From Alnus glutinosa (lineage: Eukaryota; Streptophyta; Magnoliopsida; Fagales; Betulaceae), in NCBI RefSeq assembly GCF_958979055.1, contig NC_084886.1, positions 20,022,654 through 20,086,653 on the forward strand: DNA of 64,000 nucleotides, in the 5' to 3' direction. The notes beneath the pieces are model-generated. The model saw only the letters and a list, made by a program, of their open reading frames with translations, made no database searches and was not told the origin of the DNA. Position numbers and translations under genes: made by a program. This document shows, piece after piece, positions 24,017 to 34,400 of this stretch; position 1 is the stretch's first letter; each line of letters opens with the position of its first letter.

Positions 24017-24246
24017 GGGTAAATGTCTAATAAATTATTGAGTCGGAGCGCTATTTATTTGAATTTGATTCCTCACTCTTTAAAAGTAAGTATTCAGTAC
24101 TTAACTTTTTCACGAATTTGAAACAGGTTTTTCCGTTATTTTTTCATCCATTTTTTTAACTACCGTTAGTGCCACGCCACCCTTTTCACCACGTCATCCT
24201 AAAATATTATTATTTTATTTAATTATTAATTTAAAACTTATTTTAT

Positions 24247-24277
<31 letters not shown>

Positions 24278-24353
24278 GTAGGGGGCAACCACCCCCTTGG
24301 ACCGGTGAGTTATCCGGTGAGTGTTTTTCTGTTCTCTGTTGCTTAACCCACAG

Positions 24354-24545
24354 CCTAAGCAAATCCACGAGATCAAAGATTTCATTGTCACTGCAAGAAG
24401 GCAAGATGCGCGCTCTGTGAGGATCAAGAAGAGCAAAGGTGTTGTCAAGACTCAAGTTCAAGGTCCGTTGCTCCAAGTACCTCTACACGTTTTGCGTGTT
24501 CGACCAAGAGAAGGCTAACAAGTTGAAGTAGTCTCTCCCTCTTGG
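24354..24545 (+). pseudogene. Ribosomal protein eL38 (RPL38) fragment
   Basis: Translation from 24354 gives [20 protein letters not shown] and onward, clearly eL38, a 60S subunit protein of about 69 residues. The initiator ATG is absent: the codon before PKQ sits at a CAG that looks like a splice acceptor (CTTAACCCACAG), so the copy came from genomic DNA with an intron rather than from mRNA. A 7-bp duplication-like insertion after VVK shifts the frame, after which [15 protein letters not shown] continues, ending at TAG near 24530. It is not functional. Confidence 0.85.
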
Positions 24546-24769
24546 TCAGAATCATGGATCTACACTTGGTGGTGTTCCCTTTAACATATTTTGGTTATTT
24601 GTTTGTTAAATTTCTGAATGGTTGAACTGGATTCTTTGGCCAGTTGATAATCCTTTTTTGCTCCAACTTATTTTAAATTGTGCACAACAATTATTCTTTT
24701 GTAAGTAAAGGCCAATTCTTTTCTCACATTATGCATAGCAAACAATAGAACAAAAAAACGGATGGAATT

Positions 24770-24895
24770 TGCATTCAAAAGCACAAAATCCCTCATCGGC
24801 AATCCCTTGAACACCTCCCGTGCCTATTCCGTCAACTCAAATTTCAAACGAGTATGAACCAAACGCACTTCCAACAAACACATCCAACTCCAACT
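24770..24895 (-). pseudogene. Short PPR gene fragment
   Basis: On the minus strand LELDVFVGSA is followed, after a frameshift, by a stretch ending AREVFKGLPMRDFVLLNA. These are typical phrases of plant PLS-class pentatricopeptide repeats. A stop precedes AREVF. Only about 40 residues are readable. It may or may not derive from the same gene as the PPR-DYW fragment at 32143. Confidence 0.45.
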
Positions 24896-25053
24896 TGGGT
24901 CGATCTGCATTTGTCGAGTTCTTAATCCATTGTCGCCGTTATGGTTTTGGAGAGATTGAGAGGGATGGCTTGAACCTTCTGTTATTCAATCAAAAATCAA
25001 CTACTCAACAGAGCAAACAAATAAAAACAAAGAAAAAAAAGACATACTTTTTA

Positions 25054-25198
25054 TGTGGGGTTCAATGGTTGGACCCGAATGCCTCTGGACCGGGTGTCGC
25101 CGTTGGCATTGCACTTGTCGCAGCGTAAGCCGATGTCACATTCACTGTTGGACGAACAAGTCTCTTCGATTTGAGTCGAAGTACAAGAGTATATGAAC
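25054..25198 (-). pseudogene. PLC-like phosphodiesterase exon fragment
   Basis: The minus strand after an acceptor (TTAATTCAG, ending at 25199) reads about 47 residues including ETCSSNSECDIGLRC, CDKCNANGDTRSR and QPLNPT, then a stop. This Cys-rich block followed by QPLNPT is the exon just after the signal peptide in plant PLC-X-domain proteins. A Leu/Phe-rich stretch ending LKPLLFLFLLS on the far side of the inner element (34074-34143, minus) could be its signal-peptide exon, with the inner element lying in the intron between. The catalytic X domain is absent. Confidence 0.7.
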
Positions 25199-25274
25199 CT
25201 GAATTAAAATTGAAAACATTGATTATATATTGGTAATGGAGCCTGTTTGTGAGTTTAATTAGGGAAATATCGTG

Positions 25275-25488
25275 GAGCTCGTCTATATGGAGGACGAGGG
25301 TCAGACCCTCGTCCGACCCTCGTCCTACGTGTCAAATTATTTTTTATTTTTTATTATTTGATTAAAAAATAATAATAATAATAAACCTACTGAAAACGCC
25401 ATTTTCTTCCCCCATTTTCATCAAACTCATCCCCAAAATTTCAAAATCTCCTCAAAACTCACCCCATCTCCACTGCCCATACCCACCG
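25275..25488 (+). repeat. Left terminal inverted repeat of the Pack-MULE
   Basis: Begins GAGCTCGTCTATATGG, then carries a near-palindrome GGACGAGGGTCAGACCCTCG, then CTACGTGTCAAATTAT, and after an AT-rich middle ends in CCCCATTTTCATCAAACTCA and a C-rich tail. All landmarks recur inverted at the right end. Confidence 0.9.
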
Positions 25489-25774
25489 CACTTTGTACAA
25501 ACAACTCATCTACGCCGCTTGACCGGCGAGTATTGCCGTCAAACCCATCGGCGAACCGTCCCGGGGAGCTACTGGCGAACCGTTTCGATTTTTCAAAGGA
25601 GAGAAACCCGACAAGGCCGTCGTTTTGAGTGTTTGAAGACTATAAGGGCGTGCGGTGGGTATGTTTGTGCGTGCCAGTGCATGTCGAAGCGGCGTGGTTT
25701 AGGGGAGAGTAATAGGAGGGAGGCCAAGCGGCGTCAGATCCGGATGGCGTGAGTGATCGGAGGGGATTGGGGAG

Positions 25775-25999
25775 ATGGGGAGGGTGGCGACAGTGGTGAT
25801 GGTGAGGAGAATGAAGAGCCAGAGGAAGCCGTGGAGAGGTGGGCGTGCTCGCGGAGCTGGAGGAAGGGTGCGAGACCACGGTGGGGAGGCTGAGGTAGGT
25901 GGTGGATGCCATGGCCGTCGAGATGCACGCTGGGCTCGCCTCCGAATGAGGCTCCAAGCACAAAATGTTGCTCCCATTCGTCGACAGGCTCCCCAATGG
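25775..25999 (+). pseudogene. Hexokinase exon 1 fragment
   Basis: From ATG at 25775: MGRVATVVMVRRMKSQRK, a membrane-anchor-like start, then after a one-base frameshift LAELEEGCETTVGRLR, a TAG, VVDAMAVEMHAGLASE, a TGA, GSKHKMLLPFVDRLPNG. This is the first exon of plant hexokinase, including the conserved VEMHAGLASEGG region with its glycines lost. The exon ends at a GTAATC donor, and T-rich sequence resembling the next intron follows to 26670. The ATP- and sugar-binding domains are absent. Two stops and a frameshift make it non-functional as hexokinase. Confidence 0.88.
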
Positions 26000-26670
26000 G
26001 TAATCGCATGATCGTGTTTGGTCTTGTTTTGGGCTTCTCTTTCATGGGTTTTTGGTTTTCTTTGTTGCGTTTTGGTTCTTTTCGTTGTTCGTGGTGTTTA
26101 GGTTGAATTCTTGTGGGTTCAGAACTTGTTAAAGAATAAACTTGACTGTTTAGCCTGTCCTTTTCTTAAAGAATAAACTTTATATATTGTGTTTTCATGG
26201 CTTTTGTTTAGTGGTTGTTTTTGATCTCTTTGCTATTTTTTATGACAATTTTGTGTTTCTTTTCGGGCTCTTTCTGTATGTATTCCCTTCTACATTCATT
26301 TCGGCGAAATTCTACCTCTATTTGATTCCGGTAAGTTGGTAACAGTTTCGCCGTTCTTTTTCTTTGTTACAGTTCTGTTGGTTCTCAATTGAGTATCTTC
26401 ATTTCTGTAACACTATCTATGCTCCTCTTCCTTTTTTCCCCCTCATAGATAAAGATCATTGGTGATTTGGTGTTCTGTTTTCATTTTATTGTGTTGATTG
26501 AACTTTTGTGTTAATTTTGTTGGAAGTCGACGCACTTATTGTTGTTTTTTTAATTTTCTCTGCTGACCTTTCATTTAAAATTCTCAATTAAATGTGCCGT
26601 TTTGTTTACCCAAGTAGTACATAGTCTTTTGTTTGCAATATTGCTGTTGTTTCAAGAGAAAGAAGGCTTT

Positions 26671-29600
26671 TGTAACATCCCAATTTTTTTTATAATAATA
26701 ATTATATATATATATAACTTATTAAGTAAGTTGTAGAAAAAAAAAAAAAAAAAAAAGAAGAGGAAGCAACTTGCACGGCAAGTTGATTTATTTTCTTTTT
26801 AAAATTTTCTTCTTTCTTCTTCTTTCTTCTTCCTTCTTCGTTACTTTTTCTTTCTTCTTCTATTATTTCTCCTCTCTTCTTCTTTCTTCCTGAGCACGCA
26901 GACACACACAGAGGGAGAAACAAAGAGTGAGCGAGAGAGAGAGGGGGGGAGAGAGATGCCGATAGGGAGAGACAGAGAGATGAGACCGAGAGATCGGGAG
27001 AGGAGAGTGGGAACTGAGAGAGAGAGAGAGAGAAAACCCGGAAAGGACCCAGTGAGCCGTGAGCCGTGAGCCCAGGGAGGTCCGATCCTCCATGTCCGGT
27101 GGTCAGGGGGAAATCCGGAGGACCAGTGGCGGTTTCCGACGAAACCGTAACCCCGAACCCACCAAGCCATGACCCAGTGACCGAGAACCCGTGAAGCCGA
27201 CCTTCAGTGGCGATGTCCGGCGCGTTTTCCGGCGGGACAGGTGTTTCTCCGGCCGAACCTCCGAAGACCCACGACCCGTGCAACCTGTGCGACCCGCAAC
27301 CCAGAACCTACGAACCTGTGACCCGCTGAACCCGAGAGGAAACCCGGTTCGCCATGGGTGTTTTCCGGCGGTTTGGAGGTGTGGATTCCGGCGATTTTTC
27401 CGGTGGTCAGTGATGTTTTTCCGGCGACCCGAGTCCGTTTTCCGGCAAAATCAGAGATGATTTTCGGTGGGTTTTCTCAGAAATTCTCTGGGTAATCTTT
27501 TGTAATTTTTTATGGGTTTAATTTCTTGATTTTTCCTCAATTACTATTGTGGATATTTTGGATAGATTGTGTTTGATTTGCTATGGGTATTATTCTGAAA
27601 ATCTTGATGAGTTGTGAATGATCGGCTTTGCCTTCTGTTTTGGGGTCCCTGTTTCGGCTAGCCATGTGGGTGTGTGTTGTGTTTTTGGATAATTCTCTTA
27701 ACGGCCAAGTACCCCTGTTTTGGAAATGATCTCCCCTGTTCCAGCCACAGTGTTTTGGTGAGGATCTATGTGATTTTGTGATTATTGTTAATCTTTGGGT
27801 TCAATCCGTTTGGAATGGAAGTCTGATTTCTGGTTGAAGTTAATTGGGTATTTTCTGGATTGTGTTTGTTGGTCGGCTGGACTATGTTTTGGGATTGAGG
27901 AAGATGTTAGTGAATAGGTGTGTGAAATGAGTATCGGCCGTGTCCCCTGTTTTGATTTAAGGTTTATGAGGTGTGATTATTGAGGTCCCTGTGTGTTGAT
28001 CTTGGCTGAAATACTGTCCTTTGGTAATGGGTATTCTGATTTTGAGGTTAGAATAGCTGAAGGAATATTTAAGTGTATTTGCATGCCAGTAACCGGATCA
28101 GTGATGAATTTTTTTAAAGAATAGATTTCCTATGTTGGCCATATGGTGTTTTGGAGATTTGTTTTAGGTTGTTTAAAATGAATAGATATTGGAATTTTAT
28201 TTGGAGGTATTTGGCTAGATTATTAAGTGATATATATATTGTGTTAAAATTGGATGGGTTAAATTTAGTTTTAATGGTTTGCTAACTGAAATTAAGTCCC
28301 TAGGGGCTTTTATTGTAGATTAGTTATGATGTGAGGTATTATTTGGATTAGTGTAGGTGTGTGTTATGTTTATTTTAATTAAGTTTTAGACTACAAATTC
28401 TAGAATATTCTTCTAAGTTTCTTCTTTTAATTTATTTAGGTAAAAAGTCGATCCTGACGCTAATGGCAAGTCCAGGTAAGGGGATACAACACCGAAAAAC
28501 CCCAACAAGATTTTATTATAAATCTTTTGAAAAAGTGTTGGGGAATTTTACAAAGCGTTGCTCATGCGATTTTTAATGCCAAGCTTTATTACTCATATGA
28601 TATTGTTTAAGAATTTTTGAGCATAAATCACAGTTTTGGTTAAGAGCATTTTTAAGAATTATGATTTATGCATAATAATAGTTAAGACTAAGAGCATTTT
28701 AAAATTATGAATTATGCATACTCACAGATATGATTAAGAGCATATTTAAAGTTATGATTTATGCATAATTACAGTCATAATTAAGAGCATCTCAAAGTTG
28801 TGAAATATGCAATGATGAAAAAGAGAGCATTTGAAAGTTATGACTATAGAGCATTCCAAAATAAATGACTCTATTTATGAATACAGTTTTGAAAGAAAAG
28901 AGAATCTAAAGTTAAATTCTGCACATGACTACAGTTATAAAAGCGGCTATTACAGTTTTGAAATAAAGTTTACAGATAAAGCAGAGCCTACAGTATTACA
29001 GAAAACGTTCATGTGCAGTAATTGTTTAACCTTGAGGCACTACTACAGTTAGAATTGGTACCCATAGGGTAGCATGGCAAGCATACCGTAAGTCGGTGTG
29101 TGCTACCATCCGAGGTTGGCCTTCACCTAGGGAAGACCCCCAACCCGGCGACTCTTCTCTGTGACGACAGGCTGAGTCTATAGGTCCTTTGGACAAAGCC
29201 AACGTGCGCCGCTCACGGGAATTGGCGGTGTAGAGTCTATAAGAGGTTAAACCACAGAGAAAGGATTAAAGAGAAAACTGATAAAAAGAATATACTGGAT
29301 CATAATAAACTGTCATTCTCATTTATAAACTGTCATTCTTATATCATTATTCATATTCTACAAATTCTTTTTAATTGTTCAAATGCTATGCCACCTGTCC
29401 TAAAACAATACATTTCATTTATGAATCATGCTTTAATATGTGTTTTCTTATAAAACATAAACAGCCTAGCATATCACTTCTCAGACAATTTTTCATAACT
29501 TGAATCTCTAACTTATACTTAATCTAAAATCACATATTCATACTTCTAAACATCATCGTAATCTTAATATATTCAAAAACACTTAAATCATCTAAAATAA

Positions 29601-30077
29601 ATTAAAATCAATATACTATTGGTTTAGGTTGTAATTCAATTTACTTTATGCAATTCATCATATGTGAAATTAATTCTTAACAGTGAGTAGAATAAATTTG
29701 TCATTATAAAAATGACTAAAGATTATGGTATAAAAGTTTATAGCATGTTTTATTTCCCCTGGTGTTGTATTTTCCTTACTGAGTTGTCGAACTCACCCCT
29801 TCTTCCTCCACCCCTCTCCAGATGACAACCGTAAGACGAAATCTTTTTCTTGTAAGGGCGTAGACCTCGCTGAGAGCGATAGTTCGTGATGAACCAGCCA
29901 AACCCTAATATTGTATAGTATGATTTGTTCCTTTTGGAGTTCATGATTTTGTATAGATTATTAATAGAAAGGTTTAATATGAGTTTTAAATTTATTTGTT
30001 GTAATTGCACGCTTCCATTTTATGATTTTAGTACTCATACTCACGTTTCCCTTATTTCCCAAAACGAGGGCGTGACA
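26671..30077 (+). mobile_element. Solo LTR, 3.4 kb, with perfect 5-bp target duplication
   Basis: It starts TGTAACATCCC and ends GGGCGTGACA, i.e. TG...CA ends with the TGTAAC/GTGACA form I associate with long Gypsy LTRs. GCTTT occurs directly before (26666-26670) and after (30078-30082). There is one copy and no internal region, so it arose by recombination between two LTRs of a full element. It contains pyrimidine-rich and GA-rich tracts (26760-27030), a GC-rich block to about 27450, degenerate tandem units (28615-28860) and a GC-rich block at 29060-29230. Direction is arbitrary (plus as read TG to CA). It sits between the hexokinase and UVSSA fragments. Confidence 0.9.
28615..28860 (+). repeat. 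Degenerate tandem repeat inside the solo LTR
   Basis: Four or five units of roughly 55-65 bp, each with TAAGAGCAT, a short T/A stretch, ATTATGAATTATGCAT-like sequence and CA-rich end. Spacing is irregular. Such subrepeats are common in long plant LTRs. Confidence 0.65.
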
Positions 30078-30120
30078 GCTTTGGTGAACATTGATTTGAT
30101 CTCAACATAATTTGTTGCAG

Positions 30121-30350
30121 GTAAGGTATCTCACACTTCTCGTAATTGATGAACTCTTCATGCGGTCAAAGGTTTTCAAAACCATCCTTGTTGAGAACAT
30201 CAATTAGTTACTGAGTTTGAGTATCGGGTTCAGAAGAAATATGTCTCTCCATACTCCACCAGCTGTTGCATCTGTTTTGCGTTCGAAGGCAATTGAATTC
30301 CTGGAGAAGTGGAACTCTTCCTTTGAGATTCATTACAGGCAGCTTAGATT
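30121..30350 (+). pseudogene. UVSSA-like (UV-stimulated scaffold protein A) exon fragment
   Basis: After an acceptor-like TTTGTTGCAG the plus strand reads VRYLTLLVIDELFMRSKVF, then a TAG where a Gln is expected, then LLSLSIGFRRNMSLHTPPAV and SVLRSKAIEFLEKWNSSF, EIHYRQLRL. I recognise this as the N-terminal helical domain of plant UVSSA-type proteins, which act in transcription-coupled DNA repair. Similarity stops near 30350. The in-frame stop makes it a dead fragment. Its 5' neighbour across the solo LTR is the hexokinase intron, so the two were joined inside the element. Confidence 0.75.
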
Positions 30351-30584
30351 ATTGTTGGATTCCCAATGTAGAAGAGTTTCTTTGCCTCCTTTATGTCCTG
30401 ATAATCTGATTAGAATGTTTCTAGTAACCAGTGAAATTTTGATATATTTAGTATTGCACATTTCATGTATTATTTTGATATAATAATAATTCATGTATGA
30501 GCCTTACCAAATTTCAATTGTTCTTCAAATTTTTGTACGTATTAGGAAAAAAAAAAAAACATAGGAATCATTATCTCATCTTGG

Positions 30585-30990
30585 ATGAATGAAAATTTTA
30601 TAACCAACCAAAAAATTACACACTCCAACAATCAAGTTGGAACTCAAGCCGTCAGGCTATAAATGCAAAGCCATAACAAAATTCTCTCAAAACAAAGCGC
30701 ACAAAAGAGCTAAAAACGACTATTGGCTATACAACACAGAAAACAGCTCCACAAAGTACCACATACCAGCAGCACACCTGGACCCGCAAACCCAACACAG
30801 AGCAAGAAAGCCACCTCCAAAAAAGAAGCATAAGCAGAAACAAAAACTCAACCAAGCTCCCAACTGAAACCAAAACCACCAAAAACTGTGACCAAGTATC
30901 CCCAGAAAACTCCTCAATTCCAACCGCACACCTAGAACCAAAAACAACTCATAACCGGACTTGCTTGGTAAACTTCAACCAGCCATCTAG
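30585..30990 (-). mobile_element. Possible LINE 3'-end fragment
   Basis: On the minus strand the sequence is T/G-rich and ends GGTTGGTTATAAAATTTTCA, a form I associate with 3' ends of plant L1 elements. No coding domain is readable. The assignment is tentative. Confidence 0.3.
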
Positions 30991-30999
30991 TGTTATATG

Positions 31000-32142
31000 C
31001 TCCCCATACAAAATATCAATATGACAATAGAGAATATCAACAATATTCTTGTTATGGATTAGAAAATAAATGTAGAAAAGTTTTGGGAGTACAAGCATAT
31101 AATATTCTCCTAGATCCTAACTCCTCAACTTTACAATATAATATCCAACAGCTTGTTCTTCATTTATTGCTTGCTCCATTGCTTCCACCAACAGCTTGTT
31201 CTTCATTCTGCATAAAATGTTTAATCAATCAACTGTATTTAATCACTTAAGTGAATATAAAACATATGGTAGAAACTAAAAATATATACATATACATAAA
31301 TGGTATCATAGGATTTTAGAAACATAAAATGTGCAGTAAATTAAAATAATCAGTTCTATTTTCATTTTGGCTAGGGGCTTGCATGGGCGTGGTGGGGTTA
31401 CAATCTGGAGCATGAAACTAAAGTTACTTGATAAGTCTTCCACATGTAAATTTTGATAATTAATAAGCAACAGATCCGTGCTAATAGTAAACATGTAGTG
31501 ATCAATACATAGCAGCCTCTTGTGCAAAATCCAAAATGAGTTGCATTCTACATCCTCTTACTCCTATTACATGTAAGGTGAAGCCATTTACAGGTACAAA
31601 TGGTTACAAAAAGTTACTGTGTAAAGTTACATGCACATTAAACTTGTGTTTTATAAATAATATGCACATTAAATTTGGAGACTAAATAAGCATATTGAAC
31701 TCAAAGATAGACTAGTTGGCACCATTTAACTAACCTAAAGTTCGCATATCTTCTGCATTTCTAGGACAACTGCTCTATTCAGAGGAATTTAAGCTGTGAC
31801 CCCACAACCAATATGATCATAATAATGTAATCTTCAGTTCTACTCAGTATTGTGCTTTTCTATTACTCAGTTATTGTACATTTGTTAAGGACAAACCTAG
31901 TTTAAATCATGCTTTAGATTATTATAATGGTTTCATGCGGGATTCTACTTTGCTAATTAGTCAGATGATTATGGTATGACAATGTTTGTGTTAAGAAAAA
32001 GCCTATGCTAAATTATGTTATAAAAATCTATTTTTCAAACACAGAGAGATGATATTTTTTTTGGTTGGTGGTAAAAGCAAGAAGAGTTAAAATTTAAATA
32101 AAAACAAATGCAAACAAGTTGTGCTTTCATACTATGGTGTGA
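31000..32142. other. Non-coding interior of the Pack-MULE
   Basis: AT-rich DNA in which I recognise no gene fragment or repeat. A short duplication of CAACAGCTTGTTCTTCATT occurs at about 31148 and 31190. It could be captured intergenic sequence. Confidence 0.4.
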
Positions 32143-33027
32143 TCACCAGTAGTCCTTACAAGAGCAGGCTCCTTATCTGATATGGTGGAAGCGGTTTGTA
32201 TCTCTTAAAACAATCACCCTCCCGGTAACTCTTGAAATAAACTTCATCCAGGTGTGACAATCTACGCAAATACGAAGGTTCTTTGTAATTCTAATTGGCA
32301 TTCCGATAGAAGTGTGAATTAGTGCAAATACAGTTGCTAGTCGTTCACTATGCCCACAAACCCACATTGCTTTTATTTCTTCATTTACATCATGAAGTAC
32401 AACATCTGTTTTAGGGACATATCCAATTTCTTCCATAGCATCCATGAGTTCATTCCAAACCTTCTTATACTCAGCAAAATTACGAAATTCAAAACCTCCT
32501 CCTGCCACGAAAGTGTGAATTCTATGTTTTATTTGGATCCAACTGCACCCTGCATCCTTCTTCATTCCCAGGATTGCTAGGTTCAAGCTTAAACAATTGC
32601 TCTGCAATAACCTCTCCAACAGAAACATTGCCATACAGCCGGCATGAATTGAGTAATGATCCCCAAATGCTCCCACTCGGCCTCATAGGCATGAATTTCA
32701 CTACCTCTAGTGCCTCTTTTATCCTCCCAGCTCTACCCAACATATCCACTAAACAAGCATAATGCTCTAGAGTCGGTGACACCCAATAAACCTTCTTCAT
32801 TTTTTTGAACAATCTTTGTCCCTCATCAGTAAGCCCTGCATGGCTACAACCGGATAGTAAGGCAATAAAGGTTACTGCATCCGGTTTAATGCCAGACTCA
32901 ACCATCTCATACAAAACCTCCATAGCATCTGTATACACCCATTAACTGCATCCCCTGTCAGCATGGTATTCCATGACGTCAAATCTTTACTCCACATTCC
33001 ATCAAACACTCTCCTACAGTAATCTAT
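32143..33027 (-). pseudogene. PPR protein C-terminus with DYW domain, broken
   Basis: From the right: CRRVFDGMWSKDLTSWNTML, a frameshift near 32940, then repeats with TFIALLSGCSHAGLTDEG, HYACLVDMLGRAGRIKEAL and IWGSLLNSCRLYGN, another frameshift near 32560, then GCSWIQIKHRIHTFVAGG, HSERLATVFALI, KNLRICVDCHTWMKFISRV and DTNRFHHIR, a TAA, and GACSCKDYW with the final stop. The DYW domain is the cytidine deaminase of plant organelle RNA editing. The zinc-binding HSE and CxxC are present, but the late stop removes the DYW end, and two frameshifts break the rest. The source is an intronless PPR-DYW gene. Confidence 0.85.
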
Positions 33028-33145
33028 TGAAACCAAATTTGTTGGAAATTATTTCATGTGATTCTCCGGCGTTACCACTTTTGCATTGAAACCAAATTTG
33101 TTGGAAATTATTTCATGTGATTCTCCGGCGTTTCTTTTTTCTTGG
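33028..33145. repeat. Tandem duplication of about 56 bp
   Basis: A block beginning ATTGAAACCAAATTTGTTGG and ending TTCTCCGGCG is present twice in direct order with almost no difference. It lies at the boundary between the PPR-DYW fragment and the sequence leading to the right terminal repeat. Confidence 0.8.
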
Positions 33146-33570
33146 CAGCAAATTAATACCCACAAAACTCTATAATCTAAGAGCACTCAAGAAACACACT
33201 GAGAGATTTAAAAGCCTAGCCTTTCATCAATAACAATCATAACAAATAAAAACCCACAAAAAAACGCATACTATCTCATTTTCCTTCAAGACCCATTGCC
33301 AATATTCCTTCAAAACTCAAGATTAACACCAACCCATACCGAGAAATCAAGAAAAACCCATGGATAAGTCAGAGAGAGAAAGAAACTGACCGTAGAGAGT
33401 GAGACAGAAGTTGGTCGGCGGCGAGCTACGAAGGGCGGCGACTGCAGTGGTCCGAAGATGGGGGTGAGGATTGAGGAGATTTTGAAATTTGGGAGATTTT
33501 GAAATGGGGAAAGAAATGGGAGAGAAGCCACGTGTGAATGCGTGATGCAGGTTTTGGAGATGGAGGGAGG

Positions 33571-33785
33571 GGTTGTTGTGTCACCAGTGCTCAGCGGGGT
33601 CGACGGTGGGTGGGGGGGAAGAGGGAAGAGATGGAGATGGAGGGAGGGATTTTTGGGTGAAAAGCTTAAAGGAGGTCGCCGGATATGGTGGTTGCTGTGT
33701 CACCAGTGCTAGGCCGTTGGGTCGGCGGTGGGTAGAGGGAAGATGGAGATGGAGCATGGAGGGAGGATTTTTGGGTGACAAGCTG
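33571..33785 (+). repeat. Tandem repeat with period about 120 bp beside the right TIR
   Basis: The phrase GTGTCACCAGTGCT recurs at about 33580 and 33700, each followed by a GGTCGRCGGTGGGT-like block and GATGGAGATGGAG, then GGATTTTTGGGTGA. Copies differ at several sites. A shorter relative of the TIR tail (TTTTGAAATTTGGGAGATTT) is also present near 33480, so the right end has grown by local duplication. Confidence 0.75.
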
Positions 33786-33834
33786 ACTGGGGGAAAATGA
33801 AATCAGCTTTTCGGCGCTACTAGTCGGCGAACTA

Positions 33835-34064
33835 CGGTGAGCGTGCGTGGTGGAGATGGGGGTGCGTTTTGAGGGGATTTTGAAATTTGGGGATGAGTTT
33901 GATGAAAATGGGGGGAAGAAAAGGTGAAGACTCATTTTCAGTAGATTTTTTCCTTCTTTTTTTTTTTTTTTTTTAATTAAATAATAAAAAAAGAATAAAT
34001 AATTTGACACGTAGGACGAGGGTCGGACGAGGGTCTGACCCTCGTCCTCCGTATAGACGAGCTC
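33835..34064 (-). repeat. Right terminal inverted repeat of the Pack-MULE
   Basis: Read on the minus strand from 34064 it begins GAGCTCGTCTATACGG and follows the left repeat closely, except for a longer T/A run in the middle and a few inserted bases near CTTCACC. The AATATCGTG duplication follows directly. Confidence 0.9.
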
Positions 34065-34400
34065 AATATCGTGAGACAGGAGGAATAGGAAAAGAAGTGG
34101 TTTGAGAGAATCAATCACAACCACCACAGAGAGTATATCCAATTCCTTTTTGCTCTATCGAGGCAAAACACTCATAGGCGAACTCACCAATCTAAGGGGG
34201 GTGGCCGTGAGCCACTCCAGAAGTGGTGCCTCCCTTCCCCTAAGGGATTGGTTGCCACCATACCACCTGCTTTTTTCTTTTTTCTTTTTTTAAAAAAAAT
34301 AAAAAAATAAATTTTAAGTTTTTAAATTAATAATTAAATAAAATAATAATATTTTAGGATGACATGACAAAAATGGTGACGTGACACTAACGGTGATTAG

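Larger units (their letters stand above)
25275..34064. mobile_element. Inner Pack-MULE with perfect 9-bp target duplication
   Basis: Terminal inverted repeats of about 214 bp (25275-25488) and 230 bp (33835-34064) both begin GAGCTCGTCTATA. The duplication AATATCGTG lies at 25266-25274 and 34065-34073, the 9-bp size typical of Mutator-like elements. Inside, no transposase is recognisable. There are exon-sized fragments of hexokinase (+), UVSSA (+) and PPR-DYW (-) genes, and a solo LTR with its own duplication. Removing that LTR leaves about 5.4 kb. It is a non-autonomous gene-capturing element, immobile unless a MULE transposase acts on it. Confidence 0.88.

Noticed and set aside
25262..25320. 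GGACGAGGGTC palindrome as a possible independent terminator or operator
   Set aside because: It is inside the Pack-MULE terminal repeat and present at both ends, so it is explained by the element.
26702..27283. 193-codon minus-strand frame rich in Ser and Leu
   Set aside because: It lies inside the solo LTR and is generated by GA-rich tracts; LTRs of this type do not code for proteins.
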